Positions 38,731 to 46,164 of a stretch of 64,000 nucleotides of DNA are shown here, piece by piece. Origin of the DNA: JBKEBQ01 sp047973225 (GTDB lineage: Bacteria; Bacillota_I; Bacilli_A; Erysipelotrichales; Erysipelotrichaceae); contig JBKEBQ010000040.1 of NCBI GenBank assembly GCA_047973225.1, positions 1 to 64,000 on the forward strand. Direction: 5' to 3'. The translations under genes were made by a program, and so were the position numbers. How positions within the stretch are numbered: position 1 is the first letter of the stretch; the number at the start of each line of letters is the position of its first letter. The notes under the pieces were generated by a model. The model was not told the origin of the DNA. It saw only the letters and a program-made list of their open reading frames with translations, and did not search any database.

Positions 38731-39749
38731 AGAAAATAGCGCTTTTAGGGGGGAGTTTTGATCCTGTTCATGATGGACATGTAGAAATCGCAAAAGCGGC
38801 AAGAAAACAACTTTCTGTAGATGAGGTGTGGTTTGTCTTAAGCGCAATAACCCCTCTAAAAAAACGCCAGTTGAGCGCCTATCATCATCGTTATCAAATG
38901 TTAAAAAGAGCATTACATAAATATAAGAAATTTAAAATATGTACGATTGAAAAAGGGAGTACGGAAGCTAATTATACAGTGGATACAATACGAAAACTAA
39001 AAAGGAAGCATCCTAAAAATAAGTTTTATTTTTTGTTTGGCGCAGATCAGGTAGCGCATTTGCATGAATGGAAAGATATCGATATACTCTCTAAACAGAT
39101 TACATTATGTGTTGTAAAAAGAAATACGTATCAATTGACGAGTTCTTACAAATTACGGCCAATTGAAATGAAAGAAGTGAACATTAGTAGTAGTGAGATA
39201 CGCTCTGGGGCATTAGCGCATTTGCATCCAAAGGTGAAGCAATATATGATGGAGCATATGTTATACCCTGAAATGTTGCGAAAGTGGATGAGTGAAAAGC
39301 GCTATGAACACAGTGTGCGGGTGGCAAAGTTTGCCCAAGAAATCGCTAGAAATCAGCACCTAGACCCCTATATTGCCTATATGGGTGGGTTTTATCATGA
39401 TATACATAAGGAAGATAAGATGCTTTCAAGATTACAAAGTGTATGTGTATTAAAGCAATTAAAGCCAGCATTATTGCACCAACCAGAAACACTTTGGCAT
39501 GGATATATAGGACGTTTTGTTTGTAGTCATTATTTTTTGATGCAGCATAAAAAAGTGTTAAAAGCAATTGAACACCATGTGCTAGCAGAAAGTTTTGGCG
39601 TGTATGAACAGTTATTGTTTGTTGCAGATAAACTTGAAATTGGCAGAAGCCACACTAAACAAGAACAGCGCCTACTGGCAAATAAGGATATACGCCGTTC
39701 TTTTAAGGAAGTAAAACAACAACAAATGTTATTTTATGAGAAGGAGTAA
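38727..39749 (+). CDS. nadD: Nicotinate-nucleotide adenylyltransferase fused to a YqeK HD domain
   Basis: One 340-residue frame covers two proteins that are separate in Bacillus. Residues 1-185 are NadD, which makes NaAD for NAD synthesis: GGSFDPVHDGHVEIAKAA, FGADQV and SSSEIRSG. Residues 190-340 are YqeK, an HD-domain Ap4A hydrolase: RYEHSVRVAKFA, then GFYHDIHKE and a later EHHVL. No internal stop or restart is present. Such fusions are known from mollicutes and some relatives (from memory). It is in the expected operon position before rsfS. Confidence 0.93.
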   Translation: MKKIALLGGSFDPVHDGHVEIAKAARKQLSVDEVWFVLSAITPLKKRQLSAYHHRYQMLKRALHKYKKFKICTIEKGSTEANYTVDTIRKLKRKHPKNKFYFLFGADQVAHLHEWKDIDILSKQITLCVVKRNTYQLTSSYKLRPIEMKEVNISSSEIRSGALAHLHPKVKQYMMEHMLYPEMLRKWMSEKRYEHSVRVAKFAQEIARNQHLDPYIAYMGGFYHDIHKEDKMLSRLQSVCVLKQLKPALLHQPETLWHGYIGRFVCSHYFLMQHKKVLKAIEHHVLAESFGVYEQLLFVADKLEIGRSHTKQEQRLLANKDIRRSFKEVKQQQMLFYEKE

Positions 39750-39750
39750 T

Positions 39751-40095
39751 ATGGAAGAAAAATTAAAAATTATAGTGGATGCAATTCAAAGCACAAACGG
39801 GTATGATATCATAATATATGATTTTACAAGTATCAACCCCTTCATCGACCGCGTGGTTTTATGCGATGGAGATAATCAACGACAAGTGTATGCTTTAGCA
39901 AATAATATTCGAGATGCTTTAAAAACAAGAGGCTATGATGTAAAACATTTTGAAGGCAATAAAGAATCCAAATGGATTTTATTGGATGTTGATGACATCA
40001 TTGTACATGTTTTTTTAGATGAGGAACGCCATTTTTATGCACTAGAAAAATTGTATGCAGATCTAGCAAGATTGGAACAACACTATGATTTATGA
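39751..40095 (+). CDS. rsfS: Ribosomal silencing factor RsfS
   Basis: The 114-residue protein binds L14 and blocks subunit joining in starved cells. KESKWILLDVDDIIVHVF is the family signature near residue 70. GAAGGAG precedes the ATG at 39751, one base after the nadD-yqeK stop. It overlaps the methyltransferase by 11 bases. Confidence 0.94.
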   Translation: MEEKLKIIVDAIQSTNGYDIIIYDFTSINPFIDRVVLCDGDNQRQVYALANNIRDALKTRGYDVKHFEGNKESKWILLDVDDIIVHVFLDEERHFYALEKLYADLARLEQHYDL

Positions 40096-40783
40096 TCAAC
40101 TTTCATCCATGTATGATGCTTTGGTGAAAGACGATGAAGCAACACAGGCATACGTTGATTTTGTTGAGCGCTATCGCATTGGATCTAGTTTTTTGGAGTT
40201 GGCATGTGGCAGTGGGGAGTTGAGCATTGCCTTGGCAAAATTGGGTTATGTAGTGGATGCCAGTGATATTAGTGAAGCGATGTTACACCAAGCCGCACAA
40301 AAACAAGGGAGTGAGCTACTTAACTTTTTTACACTAGACATGCGTAATGTTCCTAGCGACAAAGCATATGATCATATGCTTTGTTTTTGTGATAGTATGA
40401 ATTATTTAGAGCCTGAAGAATTGCTGCTGATGTTTCAATCTGTCTATCACGCCCTACATGAAAAAGGTGTCTTCATGTTTGATATGCACAGCAGAGATCG
40501 TCTTGATGAATTTAGCGAAGAGTTTTATGAAGCGGGCGTCATTGAGAATCAAGAATACACATGGAGTATCTATAGTGATGAGAATCGATTGTATCATAAT
40601 TTTGTGTTTTATGATGCGTACGCAAATGCGACCTATGAGCAACATATGCAATATGTGTTTGCACATGAAGCCATCCAAAAGTTATTACAGGAAGTCGGGT
40701 TTGAAGTGGAAGTATATACAGATTTTACAAAACAAGGGATTCATCCAGGTGAAAAATATTTTTATGTAGCAAGGAAGGTGTAA
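40085..40783 (+). CDS. SAM-dependent methyltransferase, YqeM-like
   Basis: This 232-residue class I methyltransferase has motif I FLELACGSGELSIALAKLG near residue 38 and the acidic DASDISEAM. It occupies the place of yqeM after rsfS in Bacillus. The substrate is unknown. It overlaps rsfS by 11 bases and is followed by mtnN after one base, so it is co-transcribed. Confidence 0.88.
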   Translation: MIYDQLSSMYDALVKDDEATQAYVDFVERYRIGSSFLELACGSGELSIALAKLGYVVDASDISEAMLHQAAQKQGSELLNFFTLDMRNVPSDKAYDHMLCFCDSMNYLEPEELLLMFQSVYHALHEKGVFMFDMHSRDRLDEFSEEFYEAGVIENQEYTWSIYSDENRLYHNFVFYDAYANATYEQHMQYVFAHEAIQKLLQEVGFEVEVYTDFTKQGIHPGEKYFYVARKV

Positions 40784-40784
40784 A

Positions 40785-41465
40785 ATGATTGGAATTATCG
40801 GGGCAATGCAAATGGAAGTGGATGCGATTAAGGCATATATGAAATATGCGAAAGAGCGTACATGTTGTGGCATACATTTTACAACGGGGAAAATTGATAA
40901 TAAAGAAATTGTGTTGACACGCAGTGGTGTTGGTAAGGTATGTGCGAGTATGACGACAGCTATACTTTTAGAACAGTTTGAGATCACTACCATCATCAAT
41001 GTGGGAACAGCAGGGGGATTGTTAAAAGAGCAAAAGGTATTGGATGTTGTCATTGCTCAAAAATGTATTCAACATGACTATGACACATCCATTTTGGATG
41101 GGGAAGCTGGAAAAGGAGTCCAAAGCGTTTGTGATGAACAATTGTTGGCGTTATGCAAGCAGATTTTTGTTGGAGAAACACCAACCATTTGGTATGGAGA
41201 TATTGCAAGTGGCGATCAATTTATCGCAAAACAAAACAAACTTGAACAAATCAAAAAAACGTTTCCAAGTGTGATTGCTTGTGAAATGGAAGCGGCAGCG
41301 ATTTGTTTTGTATGCAACCAATATAGAGTTCCCGCCATCTTGATTCGTTCTTTATCGGATAATGTATATCATCCCCATAGTGATTTTGATTTTCAAAGTT
41401 ATGCAGTTGATGCCAGTCGACAAAGTGCAAAATTTTGTGTTGAACTTATTGTACATTTACAGTAA
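40785..41465 (+). CDS. mtnN: 5'-methylthioadenosine/S-adenosylhomocysteine nucleosidase
   Basis: The 226-residue enzyme clears SAH and MTA, by-products of methylation and polyamine synthesis. The start IGIIGAMQMEVDAIK, the central VGTAGGL and CEMEAAAICFV, and the late IRSLSDN with its catalytic Asp are all family motifs. It directly follows a methyltransferase, whose product inhibitor it would remove. AAGGAAGG lies upstream. Confidence 0.95.
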   Translation: MIGIIGAMQMEVDAIKAYMKYAKERTCCGIHFTTGKIDNKEIVLTRSGVGKVCASMTTAILLEQFEITTIINVGTAGGLLKEQKVLDVVIAQKCIQHDYDTSILDGEAGKGVQSVCDEQLLALCKQIFVGETPTIWYGDIASGDQFIAKQNKLEQIKKTFPSVIACEMEAAAICFVCNQYRVPAILIRSLSDNVYHPHSDFDFQSYAVDASRQSAKFCVELIVHLQ

Positions 41466-41474
41466 GCTAAGACT

Positions 41475-41942
41475 ATGAAAGATACAATGAAAGCCAAAGT
41501 ACTTGTTACCACCATCCTATGCATATGTCTTGTGTTCATTCTTTATGGAATTGCGAGTGTGTTTGTGGTGGGGGTTGCTGAAAAAAATCGCCATGATGAA
41601 GCGAATATGATTGCCCAAATCCAAGAAAAAGAAAATAATGCGTGTGAACTTGTAGAGCGCGATGTTTATCAATATGTTACGTATACCTGCACTACTAAAA
41701 CACAATATATCGTTTACGATGTTGAGGGGACACGTTTGGCATTTAGAGATAAGAAAGATGTTGCCTTTGAAGAGGTGGAAAGCCTCATTAAGAAGAACTA
41801 TCCATTGTTTAAGGATGAGAATATTCATCTTGTTTATGGTGATGATGGACTCATGTATGCACTAAAGAAGGCGGATGATTTCATTTTAATTGATTTTGAA
41901 AATTTGGATATTATCCACGGCAGTAAAGGGGAACCTGAATGA
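41475..41942 (+). CDS. ypmB: YpmB-like membrane-anchored protein
   Basis: The 155-residue protein has one N-terminal membrane segment (about residues 8-31) and an outside domain. The stretch TKTQYIVYDVEGTRLAF and the later LVYGDDGLMYAL fit the YpmB/DUF5590 family. Function is unknown. In Bacillus ypmB lies in the same neighbourhood as dnaD and nth, which are next here, supporting the name. It overlaps dnaD by four bases. Confidence 0.75.
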   Translation: MKDTMKAKVLVTTILCICLVFILYGIASVFVVGVAEKNRHDEANMIAQIQEKENNACELVERDVYQYVTYTCTTKTQYIVYDVEGTRLAFRDKKDVAFEEVESLIKKNYPLFKDENIHLVYGDDGLMYALKKADDFILIDFENLDIIHGSKGEPE

Positions 41943-42487
41943 AAAAATTATATGAAAAAAGTTATTTTGATCATCGCAAGTATCTATTAGAAGAGTTTGA
42001 AAATTTTGATTTACGTAATGAGGAGTTTTTGGCGGTGATGCTTATTGATTATTATAATGAAGTTCGGATTCCTGTTGATATTCCTATGTTGTCAAAAAAA
42101 ATGAAGATGGATTGTGAAGCGGTGGATTTTATATTGAATACTTTAGTTGCGAAGGGGTATTTAGAGATTTCTTTTGTTGAAAAGCAAGTTGTATATTCTT
42201 TGGCGGGCTTGTTTTGTTTGAATGCTGAGCATGAAGTGGTACATAGGGATGCTTATCAATCTTTATTTGATGTCTATGAAGATGGTTTTGGGCGTTCTTT
42301 AAGCCCCAATGAGTATATGCAGTTAAAAGATTGGATGAGTGAATATGAGGTCGATTTGATTCACTATGCTTTAAAAGAAGCGATTGTTTATGAGAAAAAA
42401 ACGTTTGCCTATATAGAAGCGATTTTAAAAGCATGGAAAACAAAAAACTTTAGTGCAAAAGCGTATCGCAAAGGAGAACGTTTATGA
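41939..42487 (+). CDS. dnaD: DnaD-domain protein
   Basis: In Bacillus DnaD helps load the replicative helicase at restart and at oriC. This 182-residue version has an N-terminal winged-helix-like part and a C-terminal DnaD domain with EDGFGRSLSPNEYMQL and the family end AYIEAILKAW. It is shorter than Bacillus DnaD (about 230). It overlaps ypmB and nth by four bases each. A role in replication initiation here is inferred. Confidence 0.88.
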   Translation: MKKLYEKSYFDHRKYLLEEFENFDLRNEEFLAVMLIDYYNEVRIPVDIPMLSKKMKMDCEAVDFILNTLVAKGYLEISFVEKQVVYSLAGLFCLNAEHEVVHRDAYQSLFDVYEDGFGRSLSPNEYMQLKDWMSEYEVDLIHYALKEAIVYEKKTFAYIEAILKAWKTKNFSAKAYRKGERL

Positions 42488-43143
42488 TCGATTCTACGTT
42501 GTTTTTAGATACGTTGGAAAGGATGTTTCCAAATGCGCATTGTGAACTATACCATCGCAATGCCTTTGAGCTTATGATTGCGGTATCACTAAGTGCACAA
42601 ACGAGCGATGAGGCTGTAAATAGAGTAACACCGGACTTATTTGAACATTTCCCTAGTGCAAGTGCTTTGGCTTATGCTGATATAAAAGAGATTGAGAATA
42701 CGATAAAAACAATTGGTCTATATCGAAATAAAGCAAAGAATATAAAAGAGGCATCGTTGATGTTAGAGGAGAAATATCATGGAAAAATGCCGCATACAAT
42801 GAAGGCATTGACCAGTTTTCCAGGCGTTGGTAGAAAAACGGCGAATGTTATTCGTTCTGTCTGGTTCGACATTCCGGCTTTGGCAGTAGATACCCATGTA
42901 GAAAGAATATCTAAACGATTAGGATTCGCGAAGTTTGCAGATTCGACAGAAATTGTGGAAGCGAAGTTGAAGCGAAAATTGAATCGCAATCGTTGGAACC
43001 ACGCGCACCACTTGATCATTTTTTTTGGACGCTATTTCTGTACAGCAAGAAATCCTCAGTGTGGGCAATGTCCATTTTTAAATCAGTGTAAAAATAGAAA
43101 ATTTGAAGTGTATAAAGAAAAACAAAAACGTAAAAACAAATAA
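42484..43143 (+). CDS. nth: Endonuclease III
   Basis: The 219-residue DNA glycosylase/lyase removes oxidised pyrimidines. The helix-hairpin-helix FPGVGRKTANVI carries the catalytic Lys and VDTHVERISKRLG carries the Asp. A [4Fe-4S] cluster is formed by four Cys in CTARNPQCGQCPFLNQC. It follows dnaD with an ATGA overlap and ends the long operon. Confidence 0.96.
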   Translation: MIDSTLFLDTLERMFPNAHCELYHRNAFELMIAVSLSAQTSDEAVNRVTPDLFEHFPSASALAYADIKEIENTIKTIGLYRNKAKNIKEASLMLEEKYHGKMPHTMKALTSFPGVGRKTANVIRSVWFDIPALAVDTHVERISKRLGFAKFADSTEIVEAKLKRKLNRNRWNHAHHLIIFFGRYFCTARNPQCGQCPFLNQCKNRKFEVYKEKQKRKNK

Positions 43144-43159
43144 TGTGTTGCAGGGCGAG

Positions 43160-43181
43160 AAGGGTGTTTCACCCTTTTTTT
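43160..43181 (+). terminator. Terminator of the yqeG-to-nth operon
   Basis: AAGGGTG (43160-43166) and CACCCTT (43170-43176) form a tight stem with a three-base loop, followed by T residues. Confidence 0.85.
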
Positions 43182-43193
43182 ACAAAAAAAAAG

Positions 43194-43208
43194 GTGAAAA
43201 CGCTTGCA
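43194..43208 (+). promoter_or_regulatory. Catabolite-responsive element (cre) of the PTS operon
   Basis: GTGAAAACGCTTGCA fits the CcpA-binding consensus WTGNAANCGNWNNCW at every position but the first. It overlaps the -35 box, so CcpA binding should repress when preferred sugars are present. Confidence 0.7.
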
Positions 43209-43231
43209 TCGTGTGAAATTTGTGGTATATT
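43204..43231 (+). promoter_or_regulatory. Promoter of the PTS operon
   Basis: TTGCAT (43204-43209), a 16-base spacer and TATATT (43226-43231) with a TGG extension. The start point would be near 43238, just before the operator. Confidence 0.75.
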
Positions 43232-43245
43232 GATATTGTAATTGA

Positions 43246-43257
43246 TGGTATATACCA
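43246..43257 (+). promoter_or_regulatory. Likely GntR/HutC operator
   Basis: TGGTATATACCA is a perfect 12-base palindrome just downstream of the predicted start point. A matching left half, TGGTATAT, overlaps the -10 box at 43223-43230. The shape resembles operators of HutC-type GntR regulators such as NagR/DasR. The regulator gene at 47320 ends the same locus. Confidence 0.65.
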
Positions 43258-43273
43258 CGAAAGGAGAGAAATG

Positions 43274-43576
43274 ATGGCAAATATATTGCTTGTATGCTCA
43301 GCTGGAATGTCGACGAGTGCACTTGTTCGAAAGATGGAAGAAGCAGCGAGCGAGAAAGGAATAGAAGCTACTATTTGGGCGGTTGGAGATTCTCAATCAG
43401 AAGCAGAATTACCAAAAGCCGATATTGTTTGTCTAGGACCACAAGTTCGTTTTCTTGAAGCTAAAATGAAAGAGCGAGTAAACAACGAAAAGCCTGTAAT
43501 GGTCATCAACATGGCAGATTATGGAATGATGAATGGGGCAAAGGTTTTAGAGCAAGCATTAGCATTACTAAAATAG
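43274..43576 (+). CDS. PTS lactose/cellobiose-family IIB component
   Basis: This 100-residue cytosolic phosphocarrier passes phosphate from IIA to the sugar. The active-site Cys8 lies in ILLVCSAGMSTSALV, the signature of the cellobiose/diacetylchitobiose IIB type. AAGGAGAG favours the ATG at 43274. It starts the operon of IIB, IIC, IIA, small proteins, MupG and regulator. Confidence 0.93.
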   Translation: MANILLVCSAGMSTSALVRKMEEAASEKGIEATIWAVGDSQSEAELPKADIVCLGPQVRFLEAKMKERVNNEKPVMVINMADYGMMNGAKVLEQALALLK

Positions 43577-43600
43577 AAATTACAAAAAAAAGGAGATTAT

Positions 43601-44914
43601 ATGACAGTATTCACAAATTGGATGGAACAACATTTTGTTCCTGTAGCAGCCAAAATTGGTTCACAAAAGCATTTAGTTGCAATCCGTGATGCCTTTATTT
43701 CAATTATGCCAGTTACTATGGCAGGGGCAGTTGCTACATTATTAAACGTATTTTTTAGAGACTTACCAAATACTTGGTGGGGTGAAGGTAATAGTTTTGT
43801 TTCAAATGAAATTGTTAGTAATATCATTGGAATTAATGGTAAAGTATGGACAGGATCAATTGCAATTATCTCAATTGCCTTTGTATTTGCATTGGGTTAC
43901 TATGTTGCAAAAGCATATAAAGCACCTGAATTATCAGGTGGAGTTATCGCATTATCAGCATTTATCGCAGTTACACCAGACACTATCGTAATTAGTGAAG
44001 AAGTTGCAGCTTGGGGAATTAGCTATGGTCTTACAGGTGCTGCTGGCCTATTTACTGCTTTGATTATTGGATTGCTTGCATCAATGATTTATGTTACATT
44101 GTTTAAAGCAAACATTACGATTAAATTACCAGATTCAGTACCACCAGCAGTATCAAAAGCATTTACAGCAATCCTACCTGGACTGTTTGCTATCTTTGCA
44201 TGTGGAATATTAGCACAACTTGTGAGTGTATTTACGGGCACATCAATCAATGCGCTTGTTCTTGAAAACATTCAAAAGCCTTTCCTTGCAATGTCACAAG
44301 GATTTGGAGCGGTCATTATTGTAGTGATTGCAGTACAATTATTTTGGTTCTTTGGAATTCATGGAACCAATGTATTGGCACCACTTTTAGAGGGTGTTTA
44401 TACAACATCATTAAACGCAAACAACACTGCATATGTTGCAGGAAAAGCTTTGGATAAACTTCCTTATATATGGACACGTGGTTCATTCGATGCTTATGTA
44501 TGGATGGGAGGTGCAGGAGTTACACTTGCATTGATCGTTGCTATCTTTATTTTCTCAAAACGTGAAGAATCTAGAGCAGTTGCCAAATTGAGTGTTGCTA
44601 TGGGTGCTTTCAACATTAATGAGCCAGTTACATTTGGTTTACCAATTGTATTAAACCCAATTTATTTCATTCCTTGGATTCTGATTCCGGTAGTGTTAAC
44701 GATTACTGCATATGCAGTAACAGCATTGGGCATTATACCACCAACGTTTATCACAGTACCTTGGGTAATGCCACCAGTAATTTATGCATTCCTAGCAACT
44801 GGAGGTAATATTCTTGCCGCTGTGGTTGCACTTATTAACTTCATTATTGCAGTTTTTCTTTGGGGCGTATTTGTGATTATCGCAAATAAAGTGGAATTAA
44901 AAGACGCTGAGTAA
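43601..44914 (+). CDS. PTS lactose/cellobiose-family IIC permease
   Basis: The 437-residue membrane permease has about ten hydrophobic segments. The conserved WFFGIHGTNVLAPLLEG and NINEPVTFGLPIVLNP motifs place it in the lactose/cellobiose IIC family; the latter loop is in the substrate site. Substrate is a beta-linked disaccharide by family, with chitobiose, cellobiose or a muramyl disaccharide possible. It lies 24 bases after IIB. Its codons are more AT-biased than those of flanking housekeeping genes. Confidence 0.93.
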   Translation: MTVFTNWMEQHFVPVAAKIGSQKHLVAIRDAFISIMPVTMAGAVATLLNVFFRDLPNTWWGEGNSFVSNEIVSNIIGINGKVWTGSIAIISIAFVFALGYYVAKAYKAPELSGGVIALSAFIAVTPDTIVISEEVAAWGISYGLTGAAGLFTALIIGLLASMIYVTLFKANITIKLPDSVPPAVSKAFTAILPGLFAIFACGILAQLVSVFTGTSINALVLENIQKPFLAMSQGFGAVIIVVIAVQLFWFFGIHGTNVLAPLLEGVYTTSLNANNTAYVAGKALDKLPYIWTRGSFDAYVWMGGAGVTLALIVAIFIFSKREESRAVAKLSVAMGAFNINEPVTFGLPIVLNPIYFIPWILIPVVLTITAYAVTALGIIPPTFITVPWVMPPVIYAFLATGGNILAAVVALINFIIAVFLWGVFVIIANKVELKDAE

Positions 44915-44920
44915 TATAAT

Positions 44921-44950
44921 AAATAGGAGGAGCAATAACTCCTCCTATTT
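44921..44950 (+). terminator. Intra-operon hairpin between IIC and IIA
   Basis: AAATAGGAGGAG (44921-44932) pairs with CTCCTCCTATTT (44939-44950), a perfect 12-bp stem with a six-base loop. Few T residues follow, so it may be a leaky terminator or a processing/stability element. The left arm contains a ribosome-binding-site-like GGAGGAG with no start codon near it. Confidence 0.7.
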
Positions 44951-44971
44951 TATCAGTAAAGGAGAACTATA

Positions 44972-45280
44972 ATGGAAGGTTTAGAATTAATTTGTTTTCA
45001 AATCATCTCCAATGTTGGAGGTGCGAGAAGTTGTTTCATCGAAGCTATTCAATACGCCAAAACAGGTGATTACGAAAAAGCGCAAGAAGCAATTTGTGAA
45101 GGTGAAAAACTATTCACCGAAGGGCATCATGCGCATGCGAAACTCATTCAAAATGAGGCGAATGAAACAATGGGGTCGATTACATTGTTGCTTATACATG
45201 CAGAGGATCAACTTATGAGTGCTGAAGCATTTAAGATTTTAGCAACTGAGTTTATTGATGTTTATAAAAAAATCGGCTAG
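44972..45280 (+). CDS. PTS lactose/cellobiose-family IIA component
   Basis: The 102-residue helical protein accepts phosphate from HPr on His76 in LLLIHAEDQLM, which parallels the HAQDHLM of LacA. The start LELICFQIISNVGGARS is also typical. AAAGGAG precedes the ATG. It is 57 bases after IIC with the hairpin between, so its level may differ from IIC. Confidence 0.94.
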   Translation: MEGLELICFQIISNVGGARSCFIEAIQYAKTGDYEKAQEAICEGEKLFTEGHHAHAKLIQNEANETMGSITLLLIHAEDQLMSAEAFKILATEFIDVYKKIG

Positions 45281-45296
45281 GATTAGAGGTGGTAAA

Positions 45297-45512
45297 ATGA
45301 TGATTATATCTTGTCCAATGAAGCAAGAATTTGTTATTGAAACAGTGGAAAGCATTGAAAGATATACATATAAATTCGAAGGAAAAACAGGATTTGATTT
45401 AAAATTTTCAGTGAATACTGAGGATATTGCTGACGCAATTGCTGTGGCAAAAGCTGCCATTAAGGCAACGGATATAGGCTCAATATTGTATATTCAAATC
45501 AAAGCAGGATAG
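45297..45512 (+). CDS. Unrecognised 71-residue protein of the PTS operon
   Basis: An ATG at 45297, after AGAGGTGG, opens a 71-residue frame. The product is soluble and begins MMIISCPMKQEFVIETVE; the second half is an Ala/Ile-rich amphipathic stretch IADAIAVAKAAIKA. The pattern resembles a small alpha/beta ligand-binding fold, but I do not recognise a family. It lies 16 bases after IIA and 15 before the next small gene, so it belongs to the operon. Confidence 0.7.
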   Translation: MMIISCPMKQEFVIETVESIERYTYKFEGKTGFDLKFSVNTEDIADAIAVAKAAIKATDIGSILYIQIKAG

Positions 45513-45527
45513 ATATAGGAGCGTAAT

Positions 45528-45683
45528 ATGAAAGAATGGTCACTATGTATGGCAAGTATAGGATTGCTTATCATAATGTTGTCATCGTATTTCAAAATGG
45601 GATTTTTTGGAATACTCAGTGGTATCGTGATAGCAGTATTTGGTTTTGTCTGTGTTTTAAAAGATAAAGAAGGGAAGTCTTAA
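45528..45683 (+). CDS. Small membrane protein (51 residues) of the PTS operon
   Basis: An ATG at 45528 with ATAGGAG upstream opens a 51-residue frame ending at 45683. It has two hydrophobic segments, about residues 9-20 and 26-44, separated by SSYFKMGF, and a charged tail KDKEGKS. The stop overlaps the next start (TAATG). I recognise no family; it may be an accessory of the permease. Evidence is the ribosome binding site, tight packing and sensible membrane topology. Confidence 0.65.
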   Translation: MKEWSLCMASIGLLIIMLSSYFKMGFFGILSGIVIAVFGFVCVLKDKEGKS

Positions 45684-46120
45684 TGATGGAAGTTATGCGT
45701 ATTATAAAAGGTTCAAAAGAAAAAACTTTTGCTATCATTTTGCAGTTGGTTGTTGATGATGTTAATAGAGCCACAAAAGCTAAAATGAAGCCTGAAGAAT
45801 TAAAGGAAGGTTACGCTTATACCAAAAAGTTAAAACCAAGAATTGGGAAAGAAGCAAATATTAGAGTTACAATTGAAAAACTTCATGAACCTGTAGAATA
45901 TGAGGCAACTTTTTTAAATTCACAAGGATTGAATACTTTATCCTATACGTTAGAAGATCATGATGATACACATTTTAAACTTGTGTATCGCGAGGCTTTT
46001 ATTAGCGATAAAAAAAGTAGTAATATGAATTTTAGTTTGGTTTCATTCTTATATAAGCGTTCAACCAAAAAACGAGTAAATTTATTACTAGATAGATTAG
46101 AAGAATTGGTACAAGAGTGA
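45683..46120 (+). CDS. DUF3284-family protein
   Basis: The 145-residue protein resembles DUF3284, a family found almost only in lactose/cellobiose-type PTS operons. The segment LKEGYAYTKKLKPRIG is followed by a beta-rich part reminiscent of START/SRPBCC ligand-binding folds. No catalytic motif is seen. It overlaps the small membrane protein by one base. Function is unknown; a role in sensing or handling the imported sugar is inferred from context. Confidence 0.75.
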   Translation: MMEVMRIIKGSKEKTFAIILQLVVDDVNRATKAKMKPEELKEGYAYTKKLKPRIGKEANIRVTIEKLHEPVEYEATFLNSQGLNTLSYTLEDHDDTHFKLVYREAFISDKKSSNMNFSLVSFLYKRSTKKRVNLLLDRLEELVQE

Positions 46121-46147
46121 GAATGATACATTCATTCTCATTTTTTT
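46118..46147 (+). terminator. Hairpin with T tract before the MupG gene
   Basis: TGAGAATGA (46118-46126) pairs with TCATTCTCA (46132-46140) around TACAT and is followed by seven T residues. It overlaps the preceding stop codon. It looks like an intrinsic terminator inside the operon, so the hydrolase may be expressed at a lower level. Confidence 0.75.
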
Positions 46148-46164
46148 AAAAGGAGAAAATTGCG

